Assembly: GCA_037013685.1 (NCBI GenBank)
Contig: CM072899.1
Location: 2,101,479 to 2,165,478, forward strand
DNA length: 64,000 nt
Reading direction: 5' to 3'
DNA from: Acridotheres tristis
Taxonomy: Eukaryota; Chordata; Aves; Passeriformes; Sturnidae
Shown: piece by piece, positions 1-11,199 of the stretch
Position numbering within the stretch: the stretch's first letter is position 1
Layout: every line of letters starts with the position of its first letter
Program-made: the position numbers and the translations under genes
Notes under the pieces: generated by a model
Databases searched by the model: none
What the model saw: the letters and a program-made list of their open reading frames with translations, nothing else
What the model was told of the DNA's origin: nothing

Positions 1-2229
1 AGTGGACCATAAACCGATAAAGAAATCAAGTGAAATGGGGAATTGCTTCCCTGCATCCTCTGTGAGAAGAGTAATTTCAGATACTGCTGTCCCACAGGAA
101 ATATGCTTACAGGGGCTGTGAGCAAAGCCATGGCTGATGTACAGTGGCAGGATGAAGTGCACTAAGTCACTTCACATGACAAGCAAATCATTTTTCACCT
201 TTCAGGCATTTATTTCAAGCAGATTAATCAAAAAGAACCATTCTGATTTCTGTGGATACCTAAATTAGTTTAACTCCTTTACTGAACAACCTCTATTTGA
301 GACTTAGTAAGTCAAATTCATATGAACATTTTACAGCAAAATGACAAAAAAAAAAAAAAAAAAAACCACATTATTTTTATAGCTCTAATGAGAACCCTAT
401 ACAACCAGAAATGATGTAAAATGATCCACCTACAACAGAGCTGATCCGGTGAACGTTCATATTTCACATCCCACAAATCCCTTCCAGCCCCAAATGATGC
501 AAAATCCTGGATAAAAACCACACATATTTTTGGTCAGGTATGTTTTGGTTTAAGTGTACATCTCTGCAATGAAGTTTGGCATTCTTTAAGCAGAGGGCAG
601 TATTACATCAGGAAATGGTTATTAAAGTTACCTGCTGCACAGCATGGGAGATTACAGCACTGCAATTGAACAGACATATTCCAGGTAACTGATTTTATGG
701 ATATATAAAGTTTCAGAAACTACAGCTATCTTCAATTATGACAGAAAATTATAGACAGGAGAGCACTGCAGCCTCCTCCTACACTTGGCTAAGAATAAAA
801 AAACCTCCTTGTTTTACTTTGACCAAGTGCCTCTAATCCCAGAGGGTTTACCCTTCTCAAATTAGCAGTTCATGAAATATAAATAGACCAGCTCCTCTGT
901 CCATTTATCCTCTGAATCCACATGTTCTCCCATCCCTCCTGGACCTGGCAATCCTCTAACAGGAATAACTCCTCTGAGCATCCTTTGATGCTCTGGTCCT
1001 TTTGGCTCCTGCCATCCCCAAATCCTCCTGCTGCTGCCCCTCCTAATGGCAAAGTCAGAGCTGAAAACACGGCCAGGAGATAAAATTCCACAGCAAAGGC
1101 TCAGCCTTAGAACTCTTCCTCCTGCTCTGACATTTGTGTAACATTCAGAGGCCTCTTGCTCACACAGAGCTGCTCCTCTCCACCAGCCAAGCACTTCAGA
1201 TGGGAAGAATTATCTATTCCTCACTGACATCTTCCACTAAATGGAACATTTAATTAATTTGGTCCTAGGCCAGTCTGATCTCTTTTGCTTGCATGAAGAC
1301 GAACACGACTTGTAACTCTCTGGCACTGTTTCTTCTCCTCCTCCTCCCCCTCAAAAGGAACTTTAGTTGTTTACAGAATAGATACAAGAAAATCCAAGCT
1401 GGTACAGTGACACATCATTAGTTAAAAATACACCACAGCATAAAGAGCTTTAGTGGCGAGAGCGCATCGGAATGCGGAATTACACAAAAATGGCCTAGGA
1501 AGGAAAATGAAAGTCATCTGCAAAGTGGTGATTTTTCCTGCTGCAGGCTGGAACAGAAGAGAAAAAGACTGCAAGCACTTTGTGTTACTGCAGAAGGCCA
1601 ACTTTAGTGCAATTAACCAAGTTGAAAATATGGTATAAAGGGTTATAAAAATACTTGAAATGTATTACCATCCTCTAAAATGCAGATGGTAAACACAGGG
1701 TGTGAGGTGGGGAAAGGTCTCAGAAGCAAATTCCAAGTGCAGGTCCCTGGCCAGAGCCAGCAGAAGCAGCAAAGACAATCTGTGATTTACAGCAAGTTGC
1801 AGGAAGCAGTGAAGACAGAGCTGGAAATGCAGCAGAGCTGAGAGAAGCTCCCGGGGAGATTCCTGAGAAAAGCCCAAAGGCAGCGAGCCCCACGTTGGGT
1901 CTGAGAGCCACAACGAGCTGGGACTGCACACAGAGCCAGGCTGAGCCCAGCTGAGCCCAGCTCAGCTCCAAACCACAGCCAAGCCCAGAGCTGGGAGCTC
2001 TCAGTGAGACACAACCAGCTCAGCTCCTGCCTGAGGTTGGTGGTGATGCTGCCTCACAGCCCTGAGCTGCTGGGGGCTCAGAGAGCCCAGGTTCACACCT
2101 CAGAACCCAAATATGGGCAGAGAGCCTCTGAAATAAACCCCTTACACCTTGGTTTGAAATAAGAGTTCAGACTAAAACAATTAATCGAAACCCAGCAGGT
2201 GGAATGTAACCAGGTAACAGCACCTGCAC
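1..2229. other. Non-coding stretch, no gene recognised
   Basis: A/T-rich unique-looking sequence with stop codons in all frames at short intervals. The only distinctive structure is a run of 20 A at 346-365. The segment at 1,930-2,060 is enriched in the word 'gagcccagct', a short imperfect local repeat. I see no splice-bounded open frame with protein-like composition and no RNA gene. The minus-strand open frames at 862-1,194 and 1,665-2,014 have low-information composition and no recognisable domain. Confidence 0.6.
346..365 (+). repeat. Poly(A) tract, 20 bp
   Basis: An uninterrupted run of about 20 A. No retroposon body with a recognisable head or flanking target-site duplication is visible upstream, so it is annotated as a simple repeat only. 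Confidence 0.85.
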
Positions 2230-2395
2230 AAAGGTTTGGGCTGGAAGGGACCTCAAATCCCATCCAGTGCCACCCCTGCCATTGGGACACCTTCCCCTGT
2301 CCCAGGTGGGACAAGCCCCAATGTCCAACCTGGCCAGGGATCCAGGGGCAGCCACATTTCCTCTGTGCCATCCTCACAAAGAAACATTTCTCCCC
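2230..2395 (-). mobile_element. CR1 LINE 3'-end fragment
   Basis: Reads in antisense: 'ggtttgggctggaaggga' at about 2,233, then the hallmark words 'ccacccctgccat', 'ccaatgtccaacctggcc' and 'ccaggggcagccaca'. These are the conserved 3' untranslated end of avian CR1. The fragment is 5'-truncated, as is usual for CR1. The remainder to 2,395 is more diverged. Confidence 0.9.
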
Positions 2396-4218
2396 AGTTG
2401 ACCAATCTTCCACCTACTGACATCAGAGCAGGGCAGTCCCAAGGCATTTGGAATGCTGCAAAGCTGAAGATCAGACAGTTTAGGATCTTGATGCATAAAA
2501 AGACACGATGAACAATATATTCCTGTAGCTGTATCAAAAGGAATTACCAATATGAGATTGTCAACAGCGGGGGCTCAAGTTGCAGGGGTGTAACGAAGCA
2601 CAACCCACTGCAGCTTCAGTGCTTCCAAAGAAATCACCAAGAAAAAGTGAAAGAGATGCTCCAGTGACATTTTAAAGGGGGTAAAAAAAAAAACAGAGGT
2701 AGCTCTAATCATCATCCTCTGACAAGGTGTTTTAATTCTAGGATAACAGACTGTGGCAAAACCAAAATAAAAACAAAGAAAATCAGGACACATCTGTTCA
2801 GCATGAAAACTTTTTTTTTTTTCTCCCCGTCTGCTTCCCGTGGAAGAAAAAAAGACTTCAAGGACTGTGCTGAAGATAAGATCTCCTGTATCAAAGCTGG
2901 TGATACAGTGGAATTGTGATAATTCTTGTGGAATGAGAGGAACGAAGATTAAGAGGAAAATGAGGAAAGAAGGGATCTTTGAACTGCTTTGAAGTAGGGC
3001 ACCAAAAAGCTGATCCAAATTCCCATTAACTTCAGCAGCGCATGAAATGCAGTTTAGTACCTGTATGGCTCCATGGTCTGGAAACTCCAACAGTGGGCAG
3101 TTAGAGTCTGGAAATACACGGATTACAGGCAGGGACAAGCACCACAGCTCTGCCTGCTCACAGCTGGCAGCGAGTCAGCAGCACAAAGGAAAACACAGAT
3201 CTAATAGGAACAGGGACACAGCGAGGAACTGATGGCCAGGAGTTGCTGGGTGTGAAGAGGAATGAAAATAGTGGCTGTGAGACTGAAGTGATAACTCCTG
3301 AAAGATGTAGAAGTGGCGAGGGAGCTGAAGTGATGAGAAAAGAGCAGAAGGAATTACAGACTGGAGACAAAAAGTGAGTCATATTCCTTCTCTGTGCCAC
3401 ATGGTGTATTGGGGACAGCTGCCACTCAATAAATCCTAAAATAACATTTTACTAGAAAACTTTGAGCAGGGTACTTGCACTACTTCACCTCTACAGATCT
3501 CTTCCAAATTCAGTAAGAACCATCAGAATTTGCAACATGCTACAGGCAGATTAATCATTTTAAAAAGAGCATTAAGAGAAATCAAACAAAATCTGTATTT
3601 GCAAGTACGGAGATAAAGATGATGTTCTTACAATGGTATAAACAGGAGCAATGATCACTTAGAAAATAAGATTTGTTTCATTCATTCATTCATTTTCAAT
3701 AAGGAAAACTGTAATCCTGAGAAACTAAGACACAAAATTCAAAGAAAAAAAATTCAAAACTGACCCTAAGGAATATTTCTCCTCCCTTCAGTTGGCAGAT
3801 GGATCCTTTGACTCAATGAATCCATTTGCCAAACACTTCCAGGGGGACGAGGGATGCAAATTCTCACCCAAGACCAACATAAAGAGAAAAACCAGAGAAA
3901 CTTTTCATGAGTGACTCACACTCCAACACCTTTATGCAGAATCACATGGATAATATTTTTATTGATAATTAAAAGGGTGACAAAATCAGTTGTAGCAAAG
4001 ATTAGACTGAATATTTAAACTGCAAAGAAAGGCTCTTCAGGAAATGTATAATGTGGATCATTAACCTTTTGAGTTGTTTATTTTGAGGTATCAAATCTTT
4101 TTAAAAGGAGGAGTAAAATCAAAAGTGTGCCACAGTGAACCATGAGGCAGGATAAGGTGTTTCATCCAGACATGGCTTTAATTCATGGTTTCCTAATTTT
4201 TAGCCACATTTCTCAGTA
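2396..4218. other. Non-coding stretch, no gene recognised
   Basis: Unique-looking sequence with small A and T runs (about 2,690 and 2,812). A 187-codon minus-strand open frame at 2,575-3,138 has no domain, no convincing hydrophobic-core pattern and a homopolymer-encoded Lys/Phe patch, so I regard it as chance. A short (TTCA)n tract lies at 3,677-3,694. Confidence 0.5.
3677..3694. repeat. (TTCA)n microsatellite
   Basis: Just over four perfect copies of the tetranucleotide TTCA. Too short to be strongly mutable. Confidence 0.8.
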
Positions 4219-4325
4219 TCACAGAATCCCAGACTGGTTTGGGTTGGAAGGGACCTTAAAGCTCATCCAGTTCCATCCCTGACTCCTTCCACTATCCCAG
4301 GTTCTCCAACCTGGCCTTGAATCTG
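4219..4325 (-). mobile_element. CR1 LINE 3'-end fragment
   Basis: Starts with 'tcacagaatcccagac' and 'ggtttgggttggaaggga', the antisense of the CR1 terminus, followed by 'ccttaaagctcatccag' and '...aacctggccttgaa'. Only about 107 bp can be aligned by eye. Sequence beyond 4,325 no longer resembles CR1. Confidence 0.92.
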
Positions 4326-5392
4326 AGCCAAGAATTTAATGTCACTGGTGCAGCATCAAACCTGGCAGCAATAATTCCATGTGCCACAATTCCAGCACCA
4401 AACCACACCTTTGGGGTTGCCAATTTTGCATTTCTTTGCCTTATGAGGACGTGGGTTAAAAGGGGCACGAGAGATGCACAGTCAGTACACCTCATTCCCA
4501 TCTGTAAAGTAAATGTTTAATATTCCAGGAGTCGGAAATTAATTTCCTAAATGTTAATTGATGCTATTTCAAATCGCTGAGGGCACATTGAAGGCATTTC
4601 AAATGATTAACACAAGATTTGATAGCAAAGAAGCCATCCCAGTAATGGCCAGAGCCACAGCCATTCCTCCTGTCCCACCTGCAGTGAGAAACACTCACTG
4701 AAAACCAAGTGAAACGGGGGAATTTCACCTGACTAAAACCCAACCATCTCCAAGCTGATTTTGTGTCCCTCACCTGAGCACAGAGCTGCTTTTAGGGCAG
4801 TTTTGGGCTTTTCTTGGATTTGCACCATGGACACCAATGATGATGGCGTGGAGGCTGATGAGCACATCCTTCAATAACTAAAATGATGAAATCATCCAAA
4901 TAATTGAAATTTAAAAATCCTCAACTGGCCTGCAGCCCCTCAGCCCGAGCAGCATTCCCACAGCACAAACACAACTGTGGCCTCAGATAATCCGTGGACA
5001 AGTGTCAGTGCCTGAGGAGCGAGCAGCAATCCAAACCCGAGGTGTGCTGGGGAAAACGGGGACTCTCCTCACTGCAGCCCTGCCTCTCCAGCATTTCTCA
5101 GGAGCTCTACACTCACTTTAAGCACCCCTCGAGGCAGCAGCCACCACGAGATCCGGGATGACGGATGTTCCATCTCCAGCTGAAAATCCTACTGTGATTT
5201 TAATTCAATTCCAGCAGCCATTTGATTTTTTTTTTTTTTCCCAGAGCCTCTCCAGCTTCTATTTCCTCCTTGCTCCCAGTGATTCAGCAGTTTATTCCTC
5301 ACTGCACTAATCCCTCCATAAGACAGCTTCTCATCCCTTTCAAGCAGTGCTCATGACAGCAGCTACCCACAGTGCTGATGTTTGGGGTTCTC

Positions 5393-5409
5393 TTTTTTTT
5401 TTTTTTTTT
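5393..5409. repeat. Poly(T) tract
   Basis: Uninterrupted T run followed by 'atattaaatagg'. No associated retroposon body was recognised. Confidence 0.85.
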
Positions 5410-5749
5410 ATATTAAATAGGAATTTATCTCAGACATGCTTTGGCTTTCAGGCTGCACCACTTTTCCAGCCATGGGAAGCATCATGAGTCCTCACACTGT
5501 ACTGGTCCATTCTATCCTTCAGCTCAGCTGATGACAGCATTGCAGGAATTAAAAAAAAAAAAGGAGACAAAAATGGAGCCCGGAGGATCAGAAATAGGCA
5601 GTGACTGCTGGAACCTAAACCAGCTGTGAAATGCTCTTCAGAATATGTGGAAAAGAGGTGTTTGCTGTTTACAGGGGACTCCACAGAACTGCCAGCTGGC
5701 TGTTTGAGTTACTCACCTAAAAGGTGCAGAAACACAATTAACAGGAGCA

Positions 5750-5767
5750 AAAAAAAAAAAAAAAAAA
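5750..5767. repeat. Poly(A) tract with A-rich extension
   Basis: A run of 18 A continuing as 'gaaaaagaaaaaa', giving an A-rich stretch to about 5,780. Confidence 0.85.
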
Positions 5768-8225
5768 GAAAAAGAAAAAAATAGGGAAAACAAACAGCCA
5801 GCACCCACCTGTGCCAGAGCTCCCAGCAACTCCTATCATTCAATAACACCTTGGAACCCAGGCTGACATATCTTGACCCAGCTATTTAGGCAGAGGCTTA
5901 AGACTCAGTCTAGTGACTCTTTATTGTAGTAATGAACAGTTTAAAAACACCGTAATTGCTTCTGACCATAATCATCCAACAGCCATGAGCTGTTTAGCTC
6001 AGAAAAATTAATCCTCAAAGGGTGACCCTCATGTCCACAACGTGTTCTCAGTCATGGAGTGATTGATAAGTTATTCCAAGCCAGTCCACAGAACCACTGG
6101 TAGTGGCATTTTATCATCAAAGCTCCTTTGCCCTTAATCAAAGGCTAATTCAACATGAAATCCTTAAATATGGGCTGCACCACAAGATAAAGTTAGCAAC
6201 CTTGAGAAGGCTGGGAAATGGCAATTTGCACACACAAACACAAGACTGAGAGCTCCCATCATAACCTGCCTCATCAATCACGAGCTGCAGTGCCTTTAAC
6301 AGGACTATTTCCAGAGTATATTAAACTTCACGACATCTTAACCTTCTTGTAAGGCCACAACAATCTCTTTTATAATATCAAACAAGTGCAGAAGGGCAGA
6401 CTTGCTTTGTGCCTTGTGTCACATTTCTGAATGAACAGCCTTGCTGCCTTCCCAGACATTCCTTGGTGTCATTTCAGCCCCATATTCCCACTCGGGGAGC
6501 ACAGACAACACATCTCACACATATTCTGAAAGGAAATACTCTGAAATGCTGGAATGAAGCACATCCCTTGAGCTATCAGCTGGTAATTACCTGCTCTTCC
6601 AAAAATCTCTTTGCAAAGAAAAGATCTGGCCAGGCACCTGTGACTGAACACAACTTTATCCTAAGTTTTGTTCAGGTATTTATCGTGATCTTAGGCTGAA
6701 AAGTCCAGTCACGAGGACTCCATCTTAAATATTACTCAAGTTTAAAAACCAAAACCACCAAACCCAAATACTCCAAATTTCAAGCAAAATGCAGACCCTG
6801 CAATAATTAATTACAATCAGGGTTCTATCAAAAAGGTGCCATTTCACTCTGCTGCAAAGTCAGGATGTTCCCTCCCAGCTCGTCCTCTAAAAAACACAAC
6901 TTAATCCAGTATAAAGTGGCAGTTTTGGGGACTCAGTTTAGCAAGTTACTTTAGAACAGAGTTTTAATTTTTGGGGATTTTTGGGTGGCACAAGGAGCCC
7001 AGGTGATAAGGAGGGGGAGAAGGAAGCAGCCAAGGCAAGGGATGGCAGAGAGGCACAGAAGGGGAAAAGCAGGAGAAAGGAATCAGACAATAAAGAGGGA
7101 AAGAAAGGACAGAGCAGATTTCCAGAGGATTAGACAAAGAGTGGGGGGACAGGGTGGCAGACACAGCTGACAACGAGGAGCCAGGGAAGGACAATTGGGG
7201 ATCCTGGGGAGCAGAAGATGCCTGCAGATCACAGACAACTCTTGTATTTGAAGGAGGGATCCAAAAGCTGCATGTTGGAGGCACTTCAGTGTCCATCCAA
7301 ATAATCCTGTCACACACTGACCCCACACTTCCAGCTGAGCCAAGAGCTGCCAGAAACAAACAGTCCCACACCAGGCAAAGGGGAAGATGCCAGTGGACAA
7401 AAACCAGTCCCAATCTTGTCAAACCATGCCCTAAAACCAGCTGCTTTTCAGACTCTGCTCATCACAATCTTCTTTTCCAGGGCTCTTGCCCAGCACATTC
7501 AGTTTCAGGACATTTCTCCAGCACAACTGTGCATTGTCTGCTGGTAATAATTCTAATTAAAAACTACACTCTGAGCCTGGTTGTGGAATACAAAGCACAG
7601 ATGCTACAAACTCTAAGAGGACTGCTGGCCTGTCACTGTTTTAATTAGCTTGACAGGTAATCAAGCAGAATTTTGTAATTATACCACTACAACACACAAA
7701 TGTTTCTTTTCAAATCCCTGCTCCTGGAGTCACTTTGGTCAAACACAGCCAGTTTTGAGCCACAAGACCAGAAGCAAAAGCCCAGACTTGGCTTCCTCAG
7801 GGCCTGGCTTTGACTCAGCAAAGTCCCACATGCTGCTGAGGATCGTGAGAGAGAAACTCCTGCCTCCCCCAGAGATGAAATATGTATAAAAGCTGAATCT
7901 GCATGCCCAAATGTGCCATTTTGTCAAGTACAGCAGAGGGTGTGACCAACTTTTCCCTAAAAACCACTCAGTGCTTGCCCTTGGAGAGCCCCAGGCTGGA
8001 TCCCAAGGCTCGCTGCCACCAGGGCAGACTTTGGGCACACAAAGTTCACTTTTTAGGAGAACTCAGCAGCTTGGGTGACGTTGCTGTTCCCAATTCTGCC
8101 TCGTGGTGCCATTCCCTGAGGTCAACACCCCACAGGGCACCCCTGACCTTTTAATGGCTCACAATTCACCAAGTGCTTCCCCAAACCAGCTTTTATCTCC
8201 AATATCCCTTGACTCCCAATGCCAC

Positions 8226-8656
8226 TGATGCCTTTTGGGACTACCTAAAACCAGACAGAATTGAGGGAATAAAAAGCTGTTATAGTTATTGAAGGGCCTT
8301 CAGGTACATTTATGGCAGACAAAGCCCCCCAGGGGCTACACCCAAAATGGATCGTGGGTTTTCACACTTTTTAAAGTTTGGGCCATTTGCATTTTGGGGG
8401 TTAATTTTCCAATTACAGCTGCAGGTAATGAAGTCATTTACCCCAAGTTTGCTGCCCCCAGCTCACTTTTATTTACATTTCTCAGGGCCTGAGGCAGTGA
8501 GGTGTCCTTGATTCCCAGCCTGGAGAGGAATTGTTGTGTCTGCCCAAAATGGGAGAGCAGCAGCCAGCGCTGGATATGGAGTTTGGAGTTACACACTAAA
8601 GAATTACAGGATTACACATAGATGGAAAATATAAAAGCTGAAATCCTAAAGCATCA
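8226..8656 (+). mobile_element. Three-copy LTR-like element, copy 1
   Basis: This is one of three closely similar copies in the window (the others are 22,372-22,765 and, inverted, 49,500-49,924). It begins TGATGCC and ends AGCATCA, so the ends are near-perfect short inverted repeats of TG...CA type. Flanks are ccac (8,222-8,225) and ccag (8,657-8,660), matching at 3 of 4 bases. 8,461-8,603 is identical over 143 bases to copy 2 (22,571-22,713). Inside are an octamer-like word ATTTGCAT, a TATA-like 'atataaaag' near the right end and 'aataaaaagct' near the left end. No coding capacity is visible. The TG...CA ends fit a solo LTR of an endogenous retrovirus with 4-bp duplications. A small non-autonomous DNA transposon is the alternative. 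Confidence 0.75.
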
Positions 8657-8660
8657 CCAG

Positions 8661-10131
8661 AATGAAAGCATTTAACCCAAATTCCAGTCACATCCTCACT
8701 AATGAGGAGTGTTTACCCAAGAGTTCAAGGCTCTGTAAACAGAAAGCAATTTCCATCCTCCTGTCTGGGGTGGTGTCAGCATTTGCAAACCATTACCAGC
8801 GTGCCCAGAACTGTCTGCTCCAGTCCTCCACACTCCCTATCAAACTGGCATTTAAGGATTTGGAATGCAGAACACAAGGCTGCAGCCTAAAAATAATATC
8901 CTGAGATTTGATCCTGCACTTCTTATTCAGGCTCAATTAATCAAGGTTGCCTAACTCTTCAGAAGTACTTTTCATCAGCAGATTGAAAACACTTCCCACG
9001 TGAAATGGGGATCAGCCTCTCCTTTTTTACTGTGGGGAACCTGAAAATGAGATTTCACCTGAGAAGGAGCTCTGAGGCTAATTTAGGAATACTGTCCAAA
9101 GGGATGAGGAGTCCATTATTCAAAGTTATCTTTTATATTAAGAAATAAGCTTTTCCTTTCAGACCACTAGAAAGACTAGAAAGTGATCTATCACAGGATT
9201 TATCAGGCTGTCTTTGAAAACCTCACACCAAGATAGAACACTCCAAAAGAGCCAGGCCAAATGAGAATATTTACTTGATCTCCGTCTTCAGTTTTCATTG
9301 TGAACACCACCCAGGACCAAGGAAAAAACTCCCAAGAATTAAGAAATTAAATATTTTTGTCAGAAACCATCTGTAGTCTCTCAGAACAGATACAATAATA
9401 ACATCTAAAACTAAGATAACATTTATTTTTCAAATAATGGCAAGCTCTGAAAACATCTTGTTCTTCTTTAGAAACAACATAATTCAGACTTAAAAGCATG
9501 TTGGAAAAAAACCCCTCAAGATAATTTCAGGTTCTATAGAACAAAACCTACCTCTCCACTAACAAGATTGATTCCCTTTGACATTCATACTGAGAGGCCA
9601 TTAAGAAAATTTGAGTTTCAGGAACACCACAGGTTTTTTTTTTTCACTAATTCAATTGCAGAGTCAAACATTCAATGATTAATTAAACACCAATTTTGAA
9701 AATCTCTTGACAAGAACAGTAAGAGCCTAACCAGAAAAAAAAAAGCCCTGAAACATTATTGATAACAAGATATCAATATCCTTCTGAAAAAGATTAATTC
9801 TATAACTTCCATACATTCTGTTAATTAGATATAGCTTACAATTTTCCATTTACAACAATAGCTGAAGGCAAACTGTTCCACATTTCCCATAAACCTTCCA
9901 ATATGGAATTGCATAAATGCAACATGCACACCCCTAAGAAGTTAAATGCAGATCTATATATTCCTTTAAAAAAGGGAAATCAAAAGCCCCTGTCAGGGCA
10001 CAGAGAAACTCCAGGGCAAATTCTTTAAAGCACAAACCACACAAAGGAGATTCTGACATTCAATGCAACGATGTCAAGAATAAAAAGAAATTAACAGCAA
10101 CACATCAGAATTAGGATTAAAGAATTGTTAC
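8661..10131. other. Non-coding stretch, no gene recognised
   Basis: A/T-rich sequence with short T (9,639) and A (9,735) runs. No repeats recognised and no exon-like open frame. Because it is repeat-poor it may include conserved non-coding sequence, but nothing specific is visible. Confidence 0.5.
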
Positions 10132-10176
10132 CTTCTCCAGTGCATGATATGTAGCCTTCAGTCAAATTTCCAACAC
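10132..10176 (-). other. Candidate 45-bp cassette exon (unproven)
   Basis: On the minus strand this 45-bp segment is preceded by a good polypyrimidine tract and acceptor (tttcttctttcag) and followed by a good donor (GAAG|gtaaca). Of its three frames only one is open, giving VGNLTEGYISCTGE. The open frame starts and ends in phase 1, so inclusion would add 15 residues without shifting the frame, as is common for cassette exons of extracellular or adhesion proteins. The segment contains an N-glycosylation sequon (NLT). I do not recognise the peptide. Its strand agrees with the splice donor in the CpG island at 47,029. Chance pairs of splice-like sites are common, so this is only a candidate. Confidence 0.3.
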
Positions 10177-10994
10177 CTGAAAGAAGAAATTCAAAGGGAA
10201 CGTTGGTTATACTGATATTTTAAGACACTAAATGAATTCTTGTTATTGTTAATTTGTTTTGCAGAGAAAGAGACTGTCTTGGATTACTTTTATTTGCTAT
10301 TTTCAAAGTATCACAAGGCAGCAGCAGTAACCTGCTCAGATCCTTTCCCACTGCTTGATTCAGTTCCCCCCATCCATCAGGTCTCTTCCCCAAAATCCTC
10401 AGCCTTGCTCCATTCCCCAGACCCTGCACATTATCATGAGGTTCAACTTGGGATGACTCAAACCTTGATTTTTTTCCACCTCTGACTTCACTAAAGGCTG
10501 AAATTCTTCCACTGATAACTCAGTGCAGCTCTCAGCTGACAACAAACCTAAATCTCACAGAACAGGCTGAAGCAGAGCCATTTCCCATTAGATCATCCAA
10601 ACCCCATGCTAATAAAATTTGAAGAAATGGGAAAAAAAACCAGGAAAGTTATGCAATACATGCTTTAAACCTAGAGCTTCACATGTTTGGTAGCCGGGTA
10701 TGGGTCACACACAGAACATATGGCAAATGGAGATGATGTTTATGAAACTAGAATTCACCAGAAATGCAGCAAAAGTGATATAATATAAGGAAATATAAGT
10801 TGGTTTTTTTTTTTTTTTTTTGTACTATCAACACATCCCAGATAGGAGAGGCAGAAAAAGAAGTCTGACATTTTGCCTGGAGATAAGCACCCATTTCCTG
10901 GGTTGTAGCTTGAATTCCAGTTTGATATGAGGAAGTCACAAGCAGAGGACACCCTTGCTCCTGTAATGGGGTTGCTACTGGAGCCCCTGAAAAT
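10177..10994. other. Non-coding stretch, no gene recognised
   Basis: Unique-looking sequence with a poly(T) tract of about 18 at 10,804-10,821. No gene-like open frame. Confidence 0.5.
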
Positions 10995-11199
10995 CAGATA
11001 TTGAGAAGAAATTCCTCCCTGGGAGGGTGGGGAGGGGGCTGGGATGGAATTCCCAGAGCAGCTGTGGCTGCCCCTGGATCCCTGGCAGTGTCCAAGGCCA
11101 GGCTGGACATTGGGGACAGTGGGAGGTGTCCCTGCCATGGCAGGGGTGGCACTGGGTGGGATTTTAAAATCCCTTCCAACCTTTCTGGGATTCTATGGA
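10995..11199 (+). mobile_element. CR1 LINE 3'-end fragment
   Basis: Sense orientation: 'gatattgagaagaaattcc', 'cccagagcagctgtgg', 'tggatccctggcagtgtcc', 'aaggccaggctggacattgg' and 'cccttccaacc', ending in 'gattctatgg'. This is the standard order of CR1 3' landmarks. The overlapping open frames on both strands at 10,994-11,563 are by-products of this non-coding 3' region. Confidence 0.93.

Larger units (their letters stand above)
4326..8225. other. Non-coding stretch, no gene recognised
   Basis: Unique-looking sequence with poly(T) at 5,393-5,409, a poly(A) tract at 5,750-5,767 and a purine-rich segment at about 7,010-7,170. Open frames at 6,964-7,648 overlap the purine-rich segment and look like composition artefacts. 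No exon-like segment was found that combines good splice sites with an open frame. Confidence 0.5.

Noticed and set aside
2575..3138. 187-codon minus-strand open frame
   Set aside because: No recognisable domain, runs through a poly(A)/(T) tract, and has no supporting splice or promoter signals. Treated as chance.
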